A DNA stretch of 13,277 nt, from assembly GCA_030673205.1 (NCBI GenBank), contig DAOVJP010000009.1, positions 1-13,277 of the forward strand, written 5' to 3'. The translations under genes were made by a program, and so were the position numbers. The notes under the pieces were generated by a model that was not told the DNA's origin, ran no database searches, and saw nothing but the letters and a program-made list of their open reading frames with translations. The DNA is from Thermoplasmata archaeon (GTDB lineage: Archaea > Thermoplasmatota > Thermoplasmata > JAGHBH01). This document shows, in pieces, positions 6,781-13,086 of this stretch (its first letter is position 1; every line of letters begins with the position of its first letter).

Positions 6781-8134
6781 CTATGGCCGTGGCCCGGGTG
6801 TTAAGCGTTGCCAGGTCCGTTTCGAGTATGGGAGCGGCCTCCGAAAAGGGAAGGCCGCCGATATGACGCAGACGAGAGATGGTGGTCTCCATCTCCTTCC
6901 TGTCCAGGACCATGTTGGTTATCATCTTTCCCACCAATCGTTGGTCGGAGACCGATGTTGTGAGATGGACCGGGTTCTGGTGGCTGGGCGCGTCCACATA
7001 GACGTCCTGAACGTTATCATCCCTCAGAACATATTCCAGCACGCCCATTCCCGCCGTGTATCTGGCGAGCACCTTGGCCATTGGAGCGGCCTTGTTGGCA
7101 GCCTCTAGTCGCGACATACCTTTTCCCCGGAGCATCCGCGTCAAACCAGAGACGGCCGCATGTTCGATGTAGGTGCGTATGGCCTCTTGGTCGCCCAAGC
7201 CTACATCTCTCATTTCGCGTGACAATAGTTCCTCCCTCATATCCTGGATGAGTTGAACATCCTCCCTCTTATATCTGTACTCGCCCGGGAGGAGATGATA
7301 GAAGGATTGGGAGGACGACGGGAGTTGGAGCAACCGCACCCTAGCCCCATCTATGTGCTTGCCCCGGACGAGCACTCCCTCCTTGGGAGGAAGCGGGTCC
7401 AGCCAGGCATTCGAGAAACACGGACGTATCCGTTTGTAGGAAGTGAACACGGCGTTCAACGCGCTCTGCAGGTTGGACACGTCTACGCCCTTACACCCCT
7501 TCAAAAGCTTTCGTGACCCGGCGCTCTTATCCTTCTTCGCCTTCGGCCCTTTCTTCCTCTCCTCTTCCTTCTCCTCCACGATCACACCCAGACCTCTCCT
7601 CAGCACAAGACGCCGGGCCTCTTCCACCATGTGCAGAAGGAAGAAGAGGCGGTCCCTAGCCCCCTCGGAACAGGAAGAACAGGCTTTATCCTCGGGCTGT
7701 TTTTCCAACAACGGCTGTCGTATGGCATCATAGCACTTGCCCAGATCCACGAACAACAGGCGCCTTATCTTGGGATATAGTCGGCCCGGGTCGAAGGGGC
7801 ATTTGCCACACCTGATGGAAGAGAAGGAGCGGGTCTCGAAACGCTCCTCACACAATGCGTCCAGTTCCCTCACCATATCGCCCAGGAGAGCCAGCACCTC
7901 CACGGCCTCCGATGAATACATGGTCTCGTTGTACTCCGCCAGGACGACGAGGTCCAAGCCATGCTCCCCTGCCAGCACCCGGATGACACCTGCCCGGCAT
8001 TTGATACTGTCCAACGTGCCTCTTCCTTTGCACTCTTTACAAGGGAAGGTAGCCACCCTCCCTCCGAGCTCGTAGGGGCAGATGGACATGGAGAGGTTGA
8101 CCTCCTTCTCTGTAGAACTACCGCTGTTTCCCAT
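6770..8134 (-). CDS. GspE/FlaI-type secretion ATPase, N-terminal part, Cys-rich
   Basis: This frame encodes 454 residues that lead straight into the ATPase core in the next frame. Residues 315-454 are the recognisable N-domain of archaeal GspE/FlaI proteins (MGVLEYVLRDDNVQDVYVD, then NPVHL, then SEAAPILETDLATLNTRATAIGP). Residues 1-240 are a less familiar Cys-rich region with C19, C32-x2-C35, C46, C109-x2-C112, C134 and C152-x2-C155, suggesting one or two metal sites. A Lys/Glu-rich linker spans about 187-212. The start may be the ATG at 8134 or the ATG at 8089 (residue 16), which has GGAGGT 10 nt upstream and begins just before the first Cys. It is the first gene of the operon. The product as sequenced would end at the TGA in the linker and lack Walker A. 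Confidence 0.85.
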   Translation of the reverse strand: MGNSGSSTEKEVNLSMSICPYELGGRVATFPCKECKGRGTLDSIKCRAGVIRVLAGEHGLDLVVLAEYNETMYSSEAVEVLALLGDMVRELDALCEERFETRSFSSIRCGKCPFDPGRLYPKIRRLLFVDLGKCYDAIRQPLLEKQPEDKACSSCSEGARDRLFFLLHMVEEARRLVLRRGLGVIVEEKEEERKKGPKAKKDKSAGSRKLLKGCKGVDVSNLQSALNAVFTSYKRIRPCFSNAWLDPLPPKEGVLVRGKHIDGARVRLLQLPSSSQSFYHLLPGEYRYKREDVQLIQDMREELLSREMRDVGLGDQEAIRTYIEHAAVSGLTRMLRGKGMSRLEAANKAAPMAKVLARYTAGMGVLEYVLRDDNVQDVYVDAPSHQNPVHLTTSVSDQRLVGKMITNMVLDRKEMETTISRLRHIGGLPFSEAAPILETDLATLNTRATAIGPR

Positions 8135-8199
8135 AGCAACCCGTGGGGGAAAGCAACGAGGGGGGATTTAAGACTTCGGATGTATTTCTTCCATCTCGG

Positions 8200-8210
8200 A
8201 ATATATAAGT
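8200..8210. promoter_or_regulatory. TATA-like box in the divergent spacer
   Basis: The plus strand reads AATATATAAGT and the minus strand ACTTATATATT, so the core is nearly symmetric. Minus-strand use predicts a leader of about 40 nt for the ATPase operon; plus-strand use predicts about 55-60 nt for the gene at 8292. It may serve one or both. Confidence 0.45.
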
Positions 8211-8291
8211 ACCAATAGTCCATTGATCCCAAGTGAAGGTTTGCATTGGGAGATGTAGGCCGATGAACTCTGGAAAGATACTAGGAGTTGA

Positions 8292-8552
8292 ATGAAGATG
8301 GCAAGCAGTAAGAAATTCACGGGAAGCCTGTTGGTCCTGATAATATTGATATTGTGTTGTTGGCCCGCAGCGATCATCTACTTCCTCATGAAATACGAGG
8401 AAACACGCCTGTGCCAGAACTGCGGAGGGGATATCCCTGAAGGATATACGGCATGTCCCAGATGTGGCGCGCCCCCTATGGGCGGAGCTCCACCTGGATA
8501 CCCCCCACCTCCACCACAACAATATCCCCCACAGCAATACCCTCCACAATAG
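8292..8552 (+). CDS. Small membrane protein with zinc ribbon and Pro/Gln/Tyr tail
   Basis: This 86-residue protein starts with a basic N-terminus and a strong membrane segment (about 11-33, GSLLVLIILILCCWPAAIIYF). A compact zinc ribbon follows: C41-x2-C44 and C55-x2-C58 with ACPRCGAPP. The end is a low-complexity tail of P, Q and Y with PQQYPP repeats. GGAG lies 4 nt before the ATG at 8292; a second ATG two codons later is less well placed. Small zinc-ribbon plus membrane-helix proteins of this kind are common in archaea and mostly uncharacterised. The tail is likely disordered and could mediate binding or condensation. The gene diverges from the pilus-like operon and has the same direction as the next membrane protein. 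No function is assigned. Confidence 0.75.
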   Translation: MKMASSKKFTGSLLVLIILILCCWPAAIIYFLMKYEETRLCQNCGGDIPEGYTACPRCGAPPMGGAPPGYPPPPPQQYPPQQYPPQ

Positions 8553-8581
8553 GCGTGTAGAGCGGTTGCCCTGCATACCGG

Positions 8582-8590
8582 GATATATCT
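8582..8590 (+). promoter_or_regulatory. TATA-like box for the four-helix membrane protein
   Basis: GATATATCT is centred about 23-25 bp before the ATG at 8609. This spacing places the transcription start at or next to the ATG, so a leaderless message is likely. No Shine-Dalgarno is seen before this ATG. Confidence 0.5.
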
Positions 8591-8608
8591 AGAACTGTGG
8601 TCAATAAT

Positions 8609-9157
8609 ATGGGCGCTAGACCCGATCCTCCAAAATCGATCCGCAAGCGCATCGCTGATAGATTAGATGAGGAGCCTTTCATACTCTCCCATCACCCTTC
8701 TTGCAGCAAGTTCGCTCACCATGTTATCACGATACGAGGGCGTAGGGTGTGCATGGGATGTCTCTTCACATACCCCACGCTCCTCTTTACACTGTTCACC
8801 CTATGGGTCCTCTCTTATCTTACGGAATTATCCTATGAATCCTTGTTCGCAACCGCTGTTCTTCTGCTCGCCGCCTGTATCGGCAGGAAGATAATCATTG
8901 GTGAATCCATAGGAAAGAGAGCACACATCGCTTTCCGCATGTTGCTGGGGGTATCACTAGCACTTGCCATGATGTCTATCCTCCTAGCCACTAACTCCTC
9001 CATACGATTGTTGCTGGGCGTTGTCACGTTGATGACCGCCATCAGCTACAACGTGTACAATGGATTCCGTACCATGCGAATCTGCAAAGAGTGTGCCCAG
9101 TACCCCCTTTTCCCACGATGCGACGGTTCAAAGGAGTTCAGACGGCGGGGCGTGTGA
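8609..9157 (+). CDS. Four-helix membrane protein with conserved-looking His/Cys motifs
   Basis: From the ATG at 8609 this is 182 residues (a GTG at 8597 would add four). The N-terminal cytoplasmic stretch carries FILSHHPSCSKFAHHVI with H28, H29, C32, H37 and H38, then RRVCMGC (C48-x2-C51) just before the first membrane helix. Four hydrophobic segments follow near 54-72, 77-95, 108-128 and 132-150. The C-terminus has ICKECAQYPLFPRCDG (C159-x2-C162 and C171). Both ends should face the same side of the membrane, so the Cys and His groups could form one or two metal sites. This resembles uncharacterised archaeal membrane proteins with a SHHP...CMGC signature, but I cannot name a function. The start is supported by a TATA-like box at leaderless spacing. 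Confidence 0.75.
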   Translation: MGARPDPPKSIRKRIADRLDEEPFILSHHPSCSKFAHHVITIRGRRVCMGCLFTYPTLLFTLFTLWVLSYLTELSYESLFATAVLLLAACIGRKIIIGESIGKRAHIAFRMLLGVSLALAMMSILLATNSSIRLLLGVVTLMTAISYNVYNGFRTMRICKECAQYPLFPRCDGSKEFRRRGV

Positions 9158-9230
9158 GGCTCCGCTCAACCTCGACCCCTCTTCCTCCATCGCCTTGTCC
9201 TTCACACTCTCTCCACCAACATCCTCTTCC
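9158..9230. other. Convergent spacer
   Basis: A C/T-rich (plus strand) spacer between two tail-to-tail genes. I see no clear hairpin or T run. Confidence 0.4.
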
Positions 9231-10088
9231 TCATCTCCCGGCATGCTCACTATACTCTGCACCCATCACCGCCTCAACCTCCACATCTACTCCCACTTGT
9301 CCACCCCCCTTCGCCTCCCCCCTACCCTCCGATCGATTCTTCTCCGTCTCCTCATCCAGCTCCTTTATGAGCACGTGCATCCTGTGCCTTATGGTCCTGA
9401 ACACGAGGTTGGAGAGGAGAAGCACTCCCAGGAGCCCCACGAGATATATGATAGCTCCGGAAGGGACACCCTCAAGTGTCTGGGTAGCCACGGAGAGCGC
9501 GTTGAAACCCCCGTGTATGACCACCCCACCCAGGAAATAGGGCAGGAGGTACCTCTTCTCCCCCTCGACGTAGAACCGAGAGACGCCATAGCCGCCCACG
9601 GCGCCCGCGCTAGCGTGCAGGAACAGGAACGAGATGGATGGGATGGCACCTATGGCCAGGTCCATAGGATCCAAAGTGAAACTCGAGTAGAGATAGAACA
9701 TATTGGCGACGGCGGCAAAGCCGATCCCACATATCGCGCCGTGTATCAGCCCATCCTCCACCTCGTCCAACTCTCCCTTTATGAACGGGAGGCCAGCGAG
9801 CTTCATCACCTCTGCGAGAACAGGCAGTGCCAGACATATCAACAGAACGTTCAATATGCCCTTATCCAATGAATAATAGCCCTGCTCCCGCAACAACGCC
9901 CCGTAAGCGAAGGAGGTCACCCCGATGAAGAGCAGAGCGGCCAGCCCACCATACAGGAATAGTCCCATCACATGGGTCCAGGGCTCCCTGTAATACTTCT
10001 CTATATTCCGGATATACCGCACATAGAAAATGGCGGGAACGAGGGCAACGGAGATGGCAAAGACCCACCGCAGATACTCGGGAGGCAT
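9231..10088 (-). CDS. PrsW-like polytopic membrane protein, catalytic glutamates partly replaced
   Basis: This 285-residue protein has about seven to eight membrane segments in residues 5-230, then a charged helix and a Gly/Glu-rich tail. The order of motifs fits the PrsW family of intramembrane glutamic proteases: P-V-L-A-E-V-M-K (89-96), DGLIHGAICGIGFAAVANMFY (112-132), H158-A-S-A-G and H192-G-G-F-N. In active PrsW the first motif is usually E-E-x-x-K and the second usually F-x-x-x-E-N. Here the first Glu is Ala92 (codon GCA) and the second is Ala128 (codon GCC). E93, K96 and both His are kept. It may be a divergent enzyme or an inactive homologue. The ATG at 10088 lies at leaderless distance from its TATA-like box. 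No substrate is evident from the neighbours. Confidence 0.8.
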   Translation of the reverse strand: MPPEYLRWVFAISVALVPAIFYVRYIRNIEKYYREPWTHVMGLFLYGGLAALLFIGVTSFAYGALLREQGYYSLDKGILNVLLICLALPVLAEVMKLAGLPFIKGELDEVEDGLIHGAICGIGFAAVANMFYLYSSFTLDPMDLAIGAIPSISFLFLHASAGAVGGYGVSRFYVEGEKRYLLPYFLGGVVIHGGFNALSVATQTLEGVPSGAIIYLVGLLGVLLLSNLVFRTIRHRMHVLIKELDEETEKNRSEGRGEAKGGGQVGVDVEVEAVMGAEYSEHAGR

Positions 10089-10108
10089 GAGGCATGAATG
10101 GATCCAGA

Positions 10109-10120
10109 GGATATAAAGTT
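10109..10120 (-). promoter_or_regulatory. TATA-like box for the PrsW-like gene
   Basis: The minus strand reads AACTTTATATCC. Its centre is about 27 bp from the ATG at 10088, and no Shine-Dalgarno lies between, which fits a leaderless transcript. Confidence 0.6.
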
Positions 10121-10174
10121 TTGAGATGGGGCGTTTTAATCATTTCGGGATACCATGTGCCATATCCCCACAAT

Positions 10175-10184
10175 CCTTATACAT
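10175..10184 (+). promoter_or_regulatory. TATA-like box for the NIF3-like gene
   Basis: CCTTATACAT lies about 37 bp before the ATG at 10216, giving a leader of about 10 nt. A GGGTG at 10205-10209, 6 nt before the ATG, could still be in the message. Confidence 0.45.
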
Positions 10185-10215
10185 CCATTCACCTTTCCCG
10201 TTGCGGGTGTAGAAC

Positions 10216-11166
10216 ATGAAGGTCTCGGAACTTTTCAAATACGTGATAACGCGCGGCATAGAGGCGGACCCCCGTGGAAAAGATGGGTTGGCCAAGGTCT
10301 TGGCGGATGTGAAAAAGGAGTATGACGCGCTCCCCGAGGAGAAGAAGTGGGAGTTCGACCAGGAGCGGTTGTGGAATCCCTATGTGGACAGCCGTGTTCT
10401 GAACAACCCCGACGATCCAGAGGTATCTCGTGTGATGATGGGCATCAACATAGACAGCGCGGAACTCTTGCTGGCCGACCGGCTAAGGGAAAGAGGAGAG
10501 CAGATAGACCTGGTCATCGGCCACCACCCACGGGGCACTAGCATGCCTGGTCTGCACGAGGTGATGGGCATCCAAGTGGATTTCTATGAGGGCTGGGGCG
10601 TGCCTGTTAACGTGGGCGAACAGATCTTGGAGCCGCGCATGAAGGAGGTGATGCGTAGTATCATGCCTCTGAACCACCAGCAGTCCGTGGACACCGCCCG
10701 GCTGTTGGGAATGCCGTTCATGAACACGCACAGCCCCGCCGATATCCTGGTGCACACCCATATCCAGAAATATCTGGATGCGGCAAACACCTATACGCTG
10801 GGGGATGTGTGCGAGGAGTTGAAGAAGCTGCCGGAATACAGGACAGGCGTGAGACTCAAGAACGGTCCCCATGTCATCGTGGGTGATAAGAACGGGAGAT
10901 GTGGCAAGGTGGTGGTGAAGTTCGCCGGGGGCACCGGCGCCCCCAAGACCATCTACAAGGCCCTGGAAGCAGCGGGGGTCGGCACCGCTGTGTTCATGCA
11001 TCTCAAAGAGGAGCACATGGAGCTGGCGAAGGAGCACCACATCAACGTCATCGTGGCTGGCCACATGCCCAGCGACAGCATGGGGATGAACCTCATGTAC
11101 GGTCCGCTGGAGAAAGAAGGAAAGTTGAAAGTGGTGCGGATGAGCGGCATGCTAGGGCCAGAATAG
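10216..11166 (+). CDS. NIF3-like (NGG1p-interacting factor 3) family protein
   Basis: This 316-residue protein belongs to the NIF3/DUF34 family, whose toroidal hexamers bind a pair of metal ions; the cellular role is still unsettled. Visible signatures are DLVIGHHPRG (98-107, metal-binding His), NHQQSVDTARLLGMPFMNTHSPAD (153-176), HLKEEH (262-267) and IVAGHMPSDSMGMN (279-292, His and Asp). The length is somewhat above the shortest bacterial forms, owing to an N-terminal helical segment (20-60) and a central segment around 190-240. The ATG at 10216 has GGGTG 6 nt upstream. It reads away from the PrsW-like gene and has a separate promoter from rps8e, which follows 79 bp later. Confidence is high for the family. 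Confidence 0.9.
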   Translation: MKVSELFKYVITRGIEADPRGKDGLAKVLADVKKEYDALPEEKKWEFDQERLWNPYVDSRVLNNPDDPEVSRVMMGINIDSAELLLADRLRERGEQIDLVIGHHPRGTSMPGLHEVMGIQVDFYEGWGVPVNVGEQILEPRMKEVMRSIMPLNHQQSVDTARLLGMPFMNTHSPADILVHTHIQKYLDAANTYTLGDVCEELKKLPEYRTGVRLKNGPHVIVGDKNGRCGKVVVKFAGGTGAPKTIYKALEAAGVGTAVFMHLKEEHMELAKEHHINVIVAGHMPSDSMGMNLMYGPLEKEGKLKVVRMSGMLGPE

Positions 11167-11196
11167 GCTGCCCACAACCTGTGTCTCCTACATAAT

Positions 11197-11209
11197 CCTT
11201 ATATATAAC
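11197..11209 (+). promoter_or_regulatory. TATA box of the rps8e-srp19 operon
   Basis: CCTTATATATAAC is a near-consensus archaeal TATA box. It lies about 43 bp before the rps8e ATG, leaving a leader of about 15-20 nt with AGAGGT at 11234-11239. Confidence 0.65.
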
Positions 11210-11245
11210 ACCCTGGTATGGGCTCTTTCCCCTAGAGGTATCAGC

Positions 11246-11629
11246 ATGGCACAATGGCAGGGACGTTCGAAAAGAAAGCCCAGCGGCGGCAGGATCAGGC
11301 TCGCCAGGGGCAAGAGGAAGAGAGAGATAGGATCAGAGAGGCAGTTCACCGTCGTAGGGGATCCCCGGTTCAAACATATCAGGACCAGGGCTGGCCATAA
11401 GAAGGTCCGCGTGTTGGCGCACGAGGCAGTGAACGTGTTGAATCCAAAGACCAAGAAGGCTTCCCGAGCCACCATAGAGACCGTGGTCTCCAATCCCTGC
11501 AACCCCAACTATGTCCAGCGTAATATTCTGACGAAGGGAGCGACCATAAGGACGAGCAAAGGCCTCGCACGTATCACCTCCAGACCCGGCCAGGATGGCA
11601 TCATCAACGCGGTCCTGATAAAGGAATAG
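11246..11629 (+). CDS. rps8e: Small ribosomal subunit protein eS8 (S8e)
   Basis: This 127-residue protein has the length and composition of archaeal S8e. It has a basic N-terminus (AQWQGRSKRKPSGGRIRLARGKRKRE), the RQFTVVGDPR strand, KVRVLAHEAVNVLNP, a conserved SNPCNPNYVQRNILTKGA block, and GLARITSRPGQDGIINAVLI at the end. It is part of the 30S subunit of archaeal and eukaryotic ribosomes and has no bacterial counterpart. AGAGGT lies 6 nt before the ATG, and a good TATA box lies upstream. srp19 follows after 10 bp, so the two are probably one transcript linking ribosome and protein-targeting genes. Identification is secure. Confidence 0.97.
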   Translation: MAQWQGRSKRKPSGGRIRLARGKRKREIGSERQFTVVGDPRFKHIRTRAGHKKVRVLAHEAVNVLNPKTKKASRATIETVVSNPCNPNYVQRNILTKGATIRTSKGLARITSRPGQDGIINAVLIKE

Positions 11630-11630
11630 G

Positions 11631-11642
11631 CATGGTACCATG
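11631..11642 (+). repeat. 12-bp perfect palindrome over the srp19 start codon
   Basis: CATGGTACCATG reads the same on both strands and includes the srp19 ATG at 11640-11642. The ATG in its left arm (11632) opens a four-codon frame (M-V-P-W, stop TAA at 11644-11646) that overlaps the srp19 start. Confidence 0.6.
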
Positions 11643-11945
11643 GTAAGAAAAAGGAGCCACGAGACCAGGACGATCGTGTGGCCCCATTATTTTGATAGAC
11701 GGGTCAGCAGGGCGGAGGGCAGACGCGTTCCCAAAAAGATATCCATGGATAGCCCGAAGCTCGAGCGTATAGCCAGCGCGGCCGACGCGGCCGGACTGAG
11801 ATACGAGATAGACGCCGACGCGGCCCACCCCTTCTTCTGGTGGGAGAAGAGCGGTCGGCTTCTGGTTGTGAGTGACAAGCCCAAGACAAAGGTGCTCAAG
11901 CTCATCGCCTCCCATATTCAGGAGAAGAAAAAGGAAACCAGTTAG
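11640..11945 (+). CDS. srp19: Signal recognition particle 19 kDa subunit
   Basis: This 101-residue protein matches archaeal SRP19, which binds the tips of helices 6 and 8 of 7S RNA and prepares the site for SRP54. The N-terminus has the family pattern TIVWPHYFDRRVSRAEGRRVPKK. The centre is SPKLERIASAADAAGLRYEID, and the end is WWEKSGRLLVVSDKPKTKVLKLIASHI. The length is typical. GGAATAGG near the end of rps8e, about 10 nt upstream, can act as ribosome site, and a 12-bp palindrome covers the ATG. The gene ends 9 bp before the stop of the convergent DUF211 gene. No SRP RNA gene is seen nearby. Confidence 0.96.
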   Translation: MVRKRSHETRTIVWPHYFDRRVSRAEGRRVPKKISMDSPKLERIASAADAAGLRYEIDADAAHPFFWWEKSGRLLVVSDKPKTKVLKLIASHIQEKKKETS

Positions 11946-11954
11946 ACCACTGGT

Positions 11955-12245
11955 CTACCTGTCCTGTGGTGTCTCCACCTCTTCCACCCTTCGGCGGCCC
12001 GCGGAGACCCCATCTATGCTGTGTATCACCGCTCCACAAGATTCTATGGCCTCCTGGGCCATAGAAAAATCTATGTCTGAACCCTCTATGGTGACCTTCA
12101 CGCTCATGGTCTCCTGGTCCACCTCTTCCAATACGCAGTTCACCCCGTAGACCCCGTCCAAAGCGCTTATGCGCTGGCTCAATATTATTATAGACGGGTC
12201 GTGGGGCTTCAATACATCCAATATAAGCAATCTTATCTGGCTCAC
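11955..12245 (-). CDS. DUF211 family protein
   Basis: From the GTG at 12245 this is 96 residues, the usual DUF211 size. The family pattern is clear: SQIRLLILDVLKPHDPSI, then ISALDGVYGVNCVLEEVDQET, then VKVTIEGSDIDF and ESCGAVIHSIDGVSAG. These are small ferredoxin-like-fold archaeal proteins of unknown function that assemble into rings. An upstream GTG at 12269 would add eight residues. However, GGGTGG lies 6 nt before the GTG at 12245, and family members begin just before I-R-x-L-x-L-D-V-L-K-P-H, so 12245 is preferred. The gene is convergent with srp19 and divergent from thyX. Confidence is high for the family. Confidence 0.93.
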   Translation of the reverse strand: MSQIRLLILDVLKPHDPSIIILSQRISALDGVYGVNCVLEEVDQETMSVKVTIEGSDIDFSMAQEAIESCGAVIHSIDGVSAGRRRVEEVETPQDR

Positions 12246-12251
12246 GTGTAT

Positions 12252-12257
12252 CCACCC
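12252..12257 (-). promoter_or_regulatory. Shine-Dalgarno that decides the DUF211 start
   Basis: GGGTGG on the minus strand, 6 nt before the GTG at 12245. Confidence 0.55.
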
Positions 12258-12289
12258 ATACCTGTTCACTAACTGAGAAGATGCGGGGG

Positions 12290-12299
12290 CTCTTAAGGA
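12290..12299 (-). promoter_or_regulatory. TATA-like box for the DUF211 gene
   Basis: The minus strand reads about TCCTTAAGA. Its spacing predicts a leader of about 25 nt to the GTG at 12245. The match to consensus is weak. Confidence 0.35.
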
Positions 12300-12333
12300 T
12301 TGCGCCCCCTAAGGGTATTCTTGCTTCCATCAT

Positions 12334-12342
12334 GCTTTTATT
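12334..12342 (+). promoter_or_regulatory. TATA-like box for thyX
   Basis: GCTTTTATT is centred about 28 bp before the ATG at 12367 and 49 bp before the ATG at 12388. The message would start near 12365 and leave a short leader for the preferred start at 12388. Confidence 0.45.
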
Positions 12343-12387
12343 CCGGGTGTTGCATTGGGGCGGAATATGGAGAAAGAGGCGTCTACC

Positions 12388-13083
12388 ATGAAAGTGCTCC
12401 TGCTTGCCCACACGCCCGACCCGGAGCGAATATGCTGCGCGGCGGCCAAACTCACCCACGAACCGGAGGAAAAGGATTTCGTGGAGATGATGGATGGGAT
12501 GAGCAGAGGTCACATGGAACGAGTGCTAGGCTACGTGCTAATGCAGCAGCACGAGAGCGTTGTGGAACACGCCTCCTTCACTTTCTACGTGGAGGGAGTA
12601 AGCCGAGCGCTGACCCATCAATTGGTGCGCCACCGGGTTGCCAGCTACAGCCAGCAAAGCCAGAGATATGTGAGGCTGGAGAATTTCTCCTACATCGTTC
12701 CGCCGAAATTGGAGGGTGGGGGCAGAGAGAGGTTCGAGAAGACCATGGAAAGGTTGGCGGAGGATTACGACGAGCTTCTAGAACTGGTCCCACCGGAGGA
12801 TGCGCGCTATCTTCTGCCCAACGCCTGCACCACCAAGATCGTCATAACCATGAATGCCCGGGAACTCCGGCATTTCTTCAAGCTCAGACTTCATAAGGCC
12901 GCGCAGTGGGAGATTCGCGAGATGGCCAAGAGGATGTACGACCTCTGCATGGATACCGCGCCCCTGTTATTCAAAGGCGTTGAGATGTATGAGGCAGAGG
13001 AGGGAACAAGGAAAACAGGCGCGGATGTAGAGGGAACAGGAGCTGGTGTAGATAATACAGGATCGAATGTAGAGGAGGAATAG
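12388..13083 (+). CDS. thyX: Flavin-dependent thymidylate synthase ThyX
   Basis: ThyX makes dTMP from dUMP using FAD, NADPH and methylene-tetrahydrofolate, or the archaeal pterin equivalent. From the ATG at 12388 the protein is 231 residues. The RHRX7S signature is exact (RHRVASYSQQS, 81-91). The preceding E60-H61-A-S-F and SRALTHQLV and the later LLPNACTTKIVITMNARELRHF and AQWEIREMA complete the active site. In-frame TTG (12355) and ATG (12367) starts exist, but the family normally begins MKVxLL, and GAGG lies 8 nt before 12388. The last 25 residues are an acidic tail of three heptapeptide repeats, not part of the fold. A carboxymuconolactone-decarboxylase-like gene follows after 3 bp. Confidence 0.95.
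   Translation: MKVLLLAHTPDPERICCAAAKLTHEPEEKDFVEMMDGMSRGHMERVLGYVLMQQHESVVEHASFTFYVEGVSRALTHQLVRHRVASYSQQSQRYVRLENFSYIVPPKLEGGGRERFEKTMERLAEDYDELLELVPPEDARYLLPNACTTKIVITMNARELRHFFKLRLHKAAQWEIREMAKRMYDLCMDTAPLLFKGVEMYEAEEGTRKTGADVEGTGAGVDNTGSNVEEE
13015..13077 (+). repeat. Three 21-bp in-frame tandem repeats in the thyX tail
   Basis: The units at 13015-13035, 13036-13056 and 13057-13077 encode TGADVEG, TGAGVDN and TGSNVEE. They share ACAGG at the start and GTAGA near the end and differ elsewhere. Confidence 0.8.
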
Positions 13084-13086
13084 GAC

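Noticed and set aside
9158..9250. A second minus-strand frame past the PrsW-like stop, open for about 38 codons and acidic
   Set aside because: The purine-rich strand gives Glu/Gly-rich open frames by composition alone, and the PrsW-like fold is complete before this point, so a frameshift is not supported.
9060..9872. Long plus-strand frame of 270 codons
   Set aside because: It is antisense to the PrsW-like gene, which has clear motifs and membrane helices; the plus frame looks like random composition.
11367..11375. GGTTCAAAC, a tRNA T-loop-like motif
   Set aside because: It lies within the S8e coding sequence, and no acceptor, D or anticodon arms can be formed around it.
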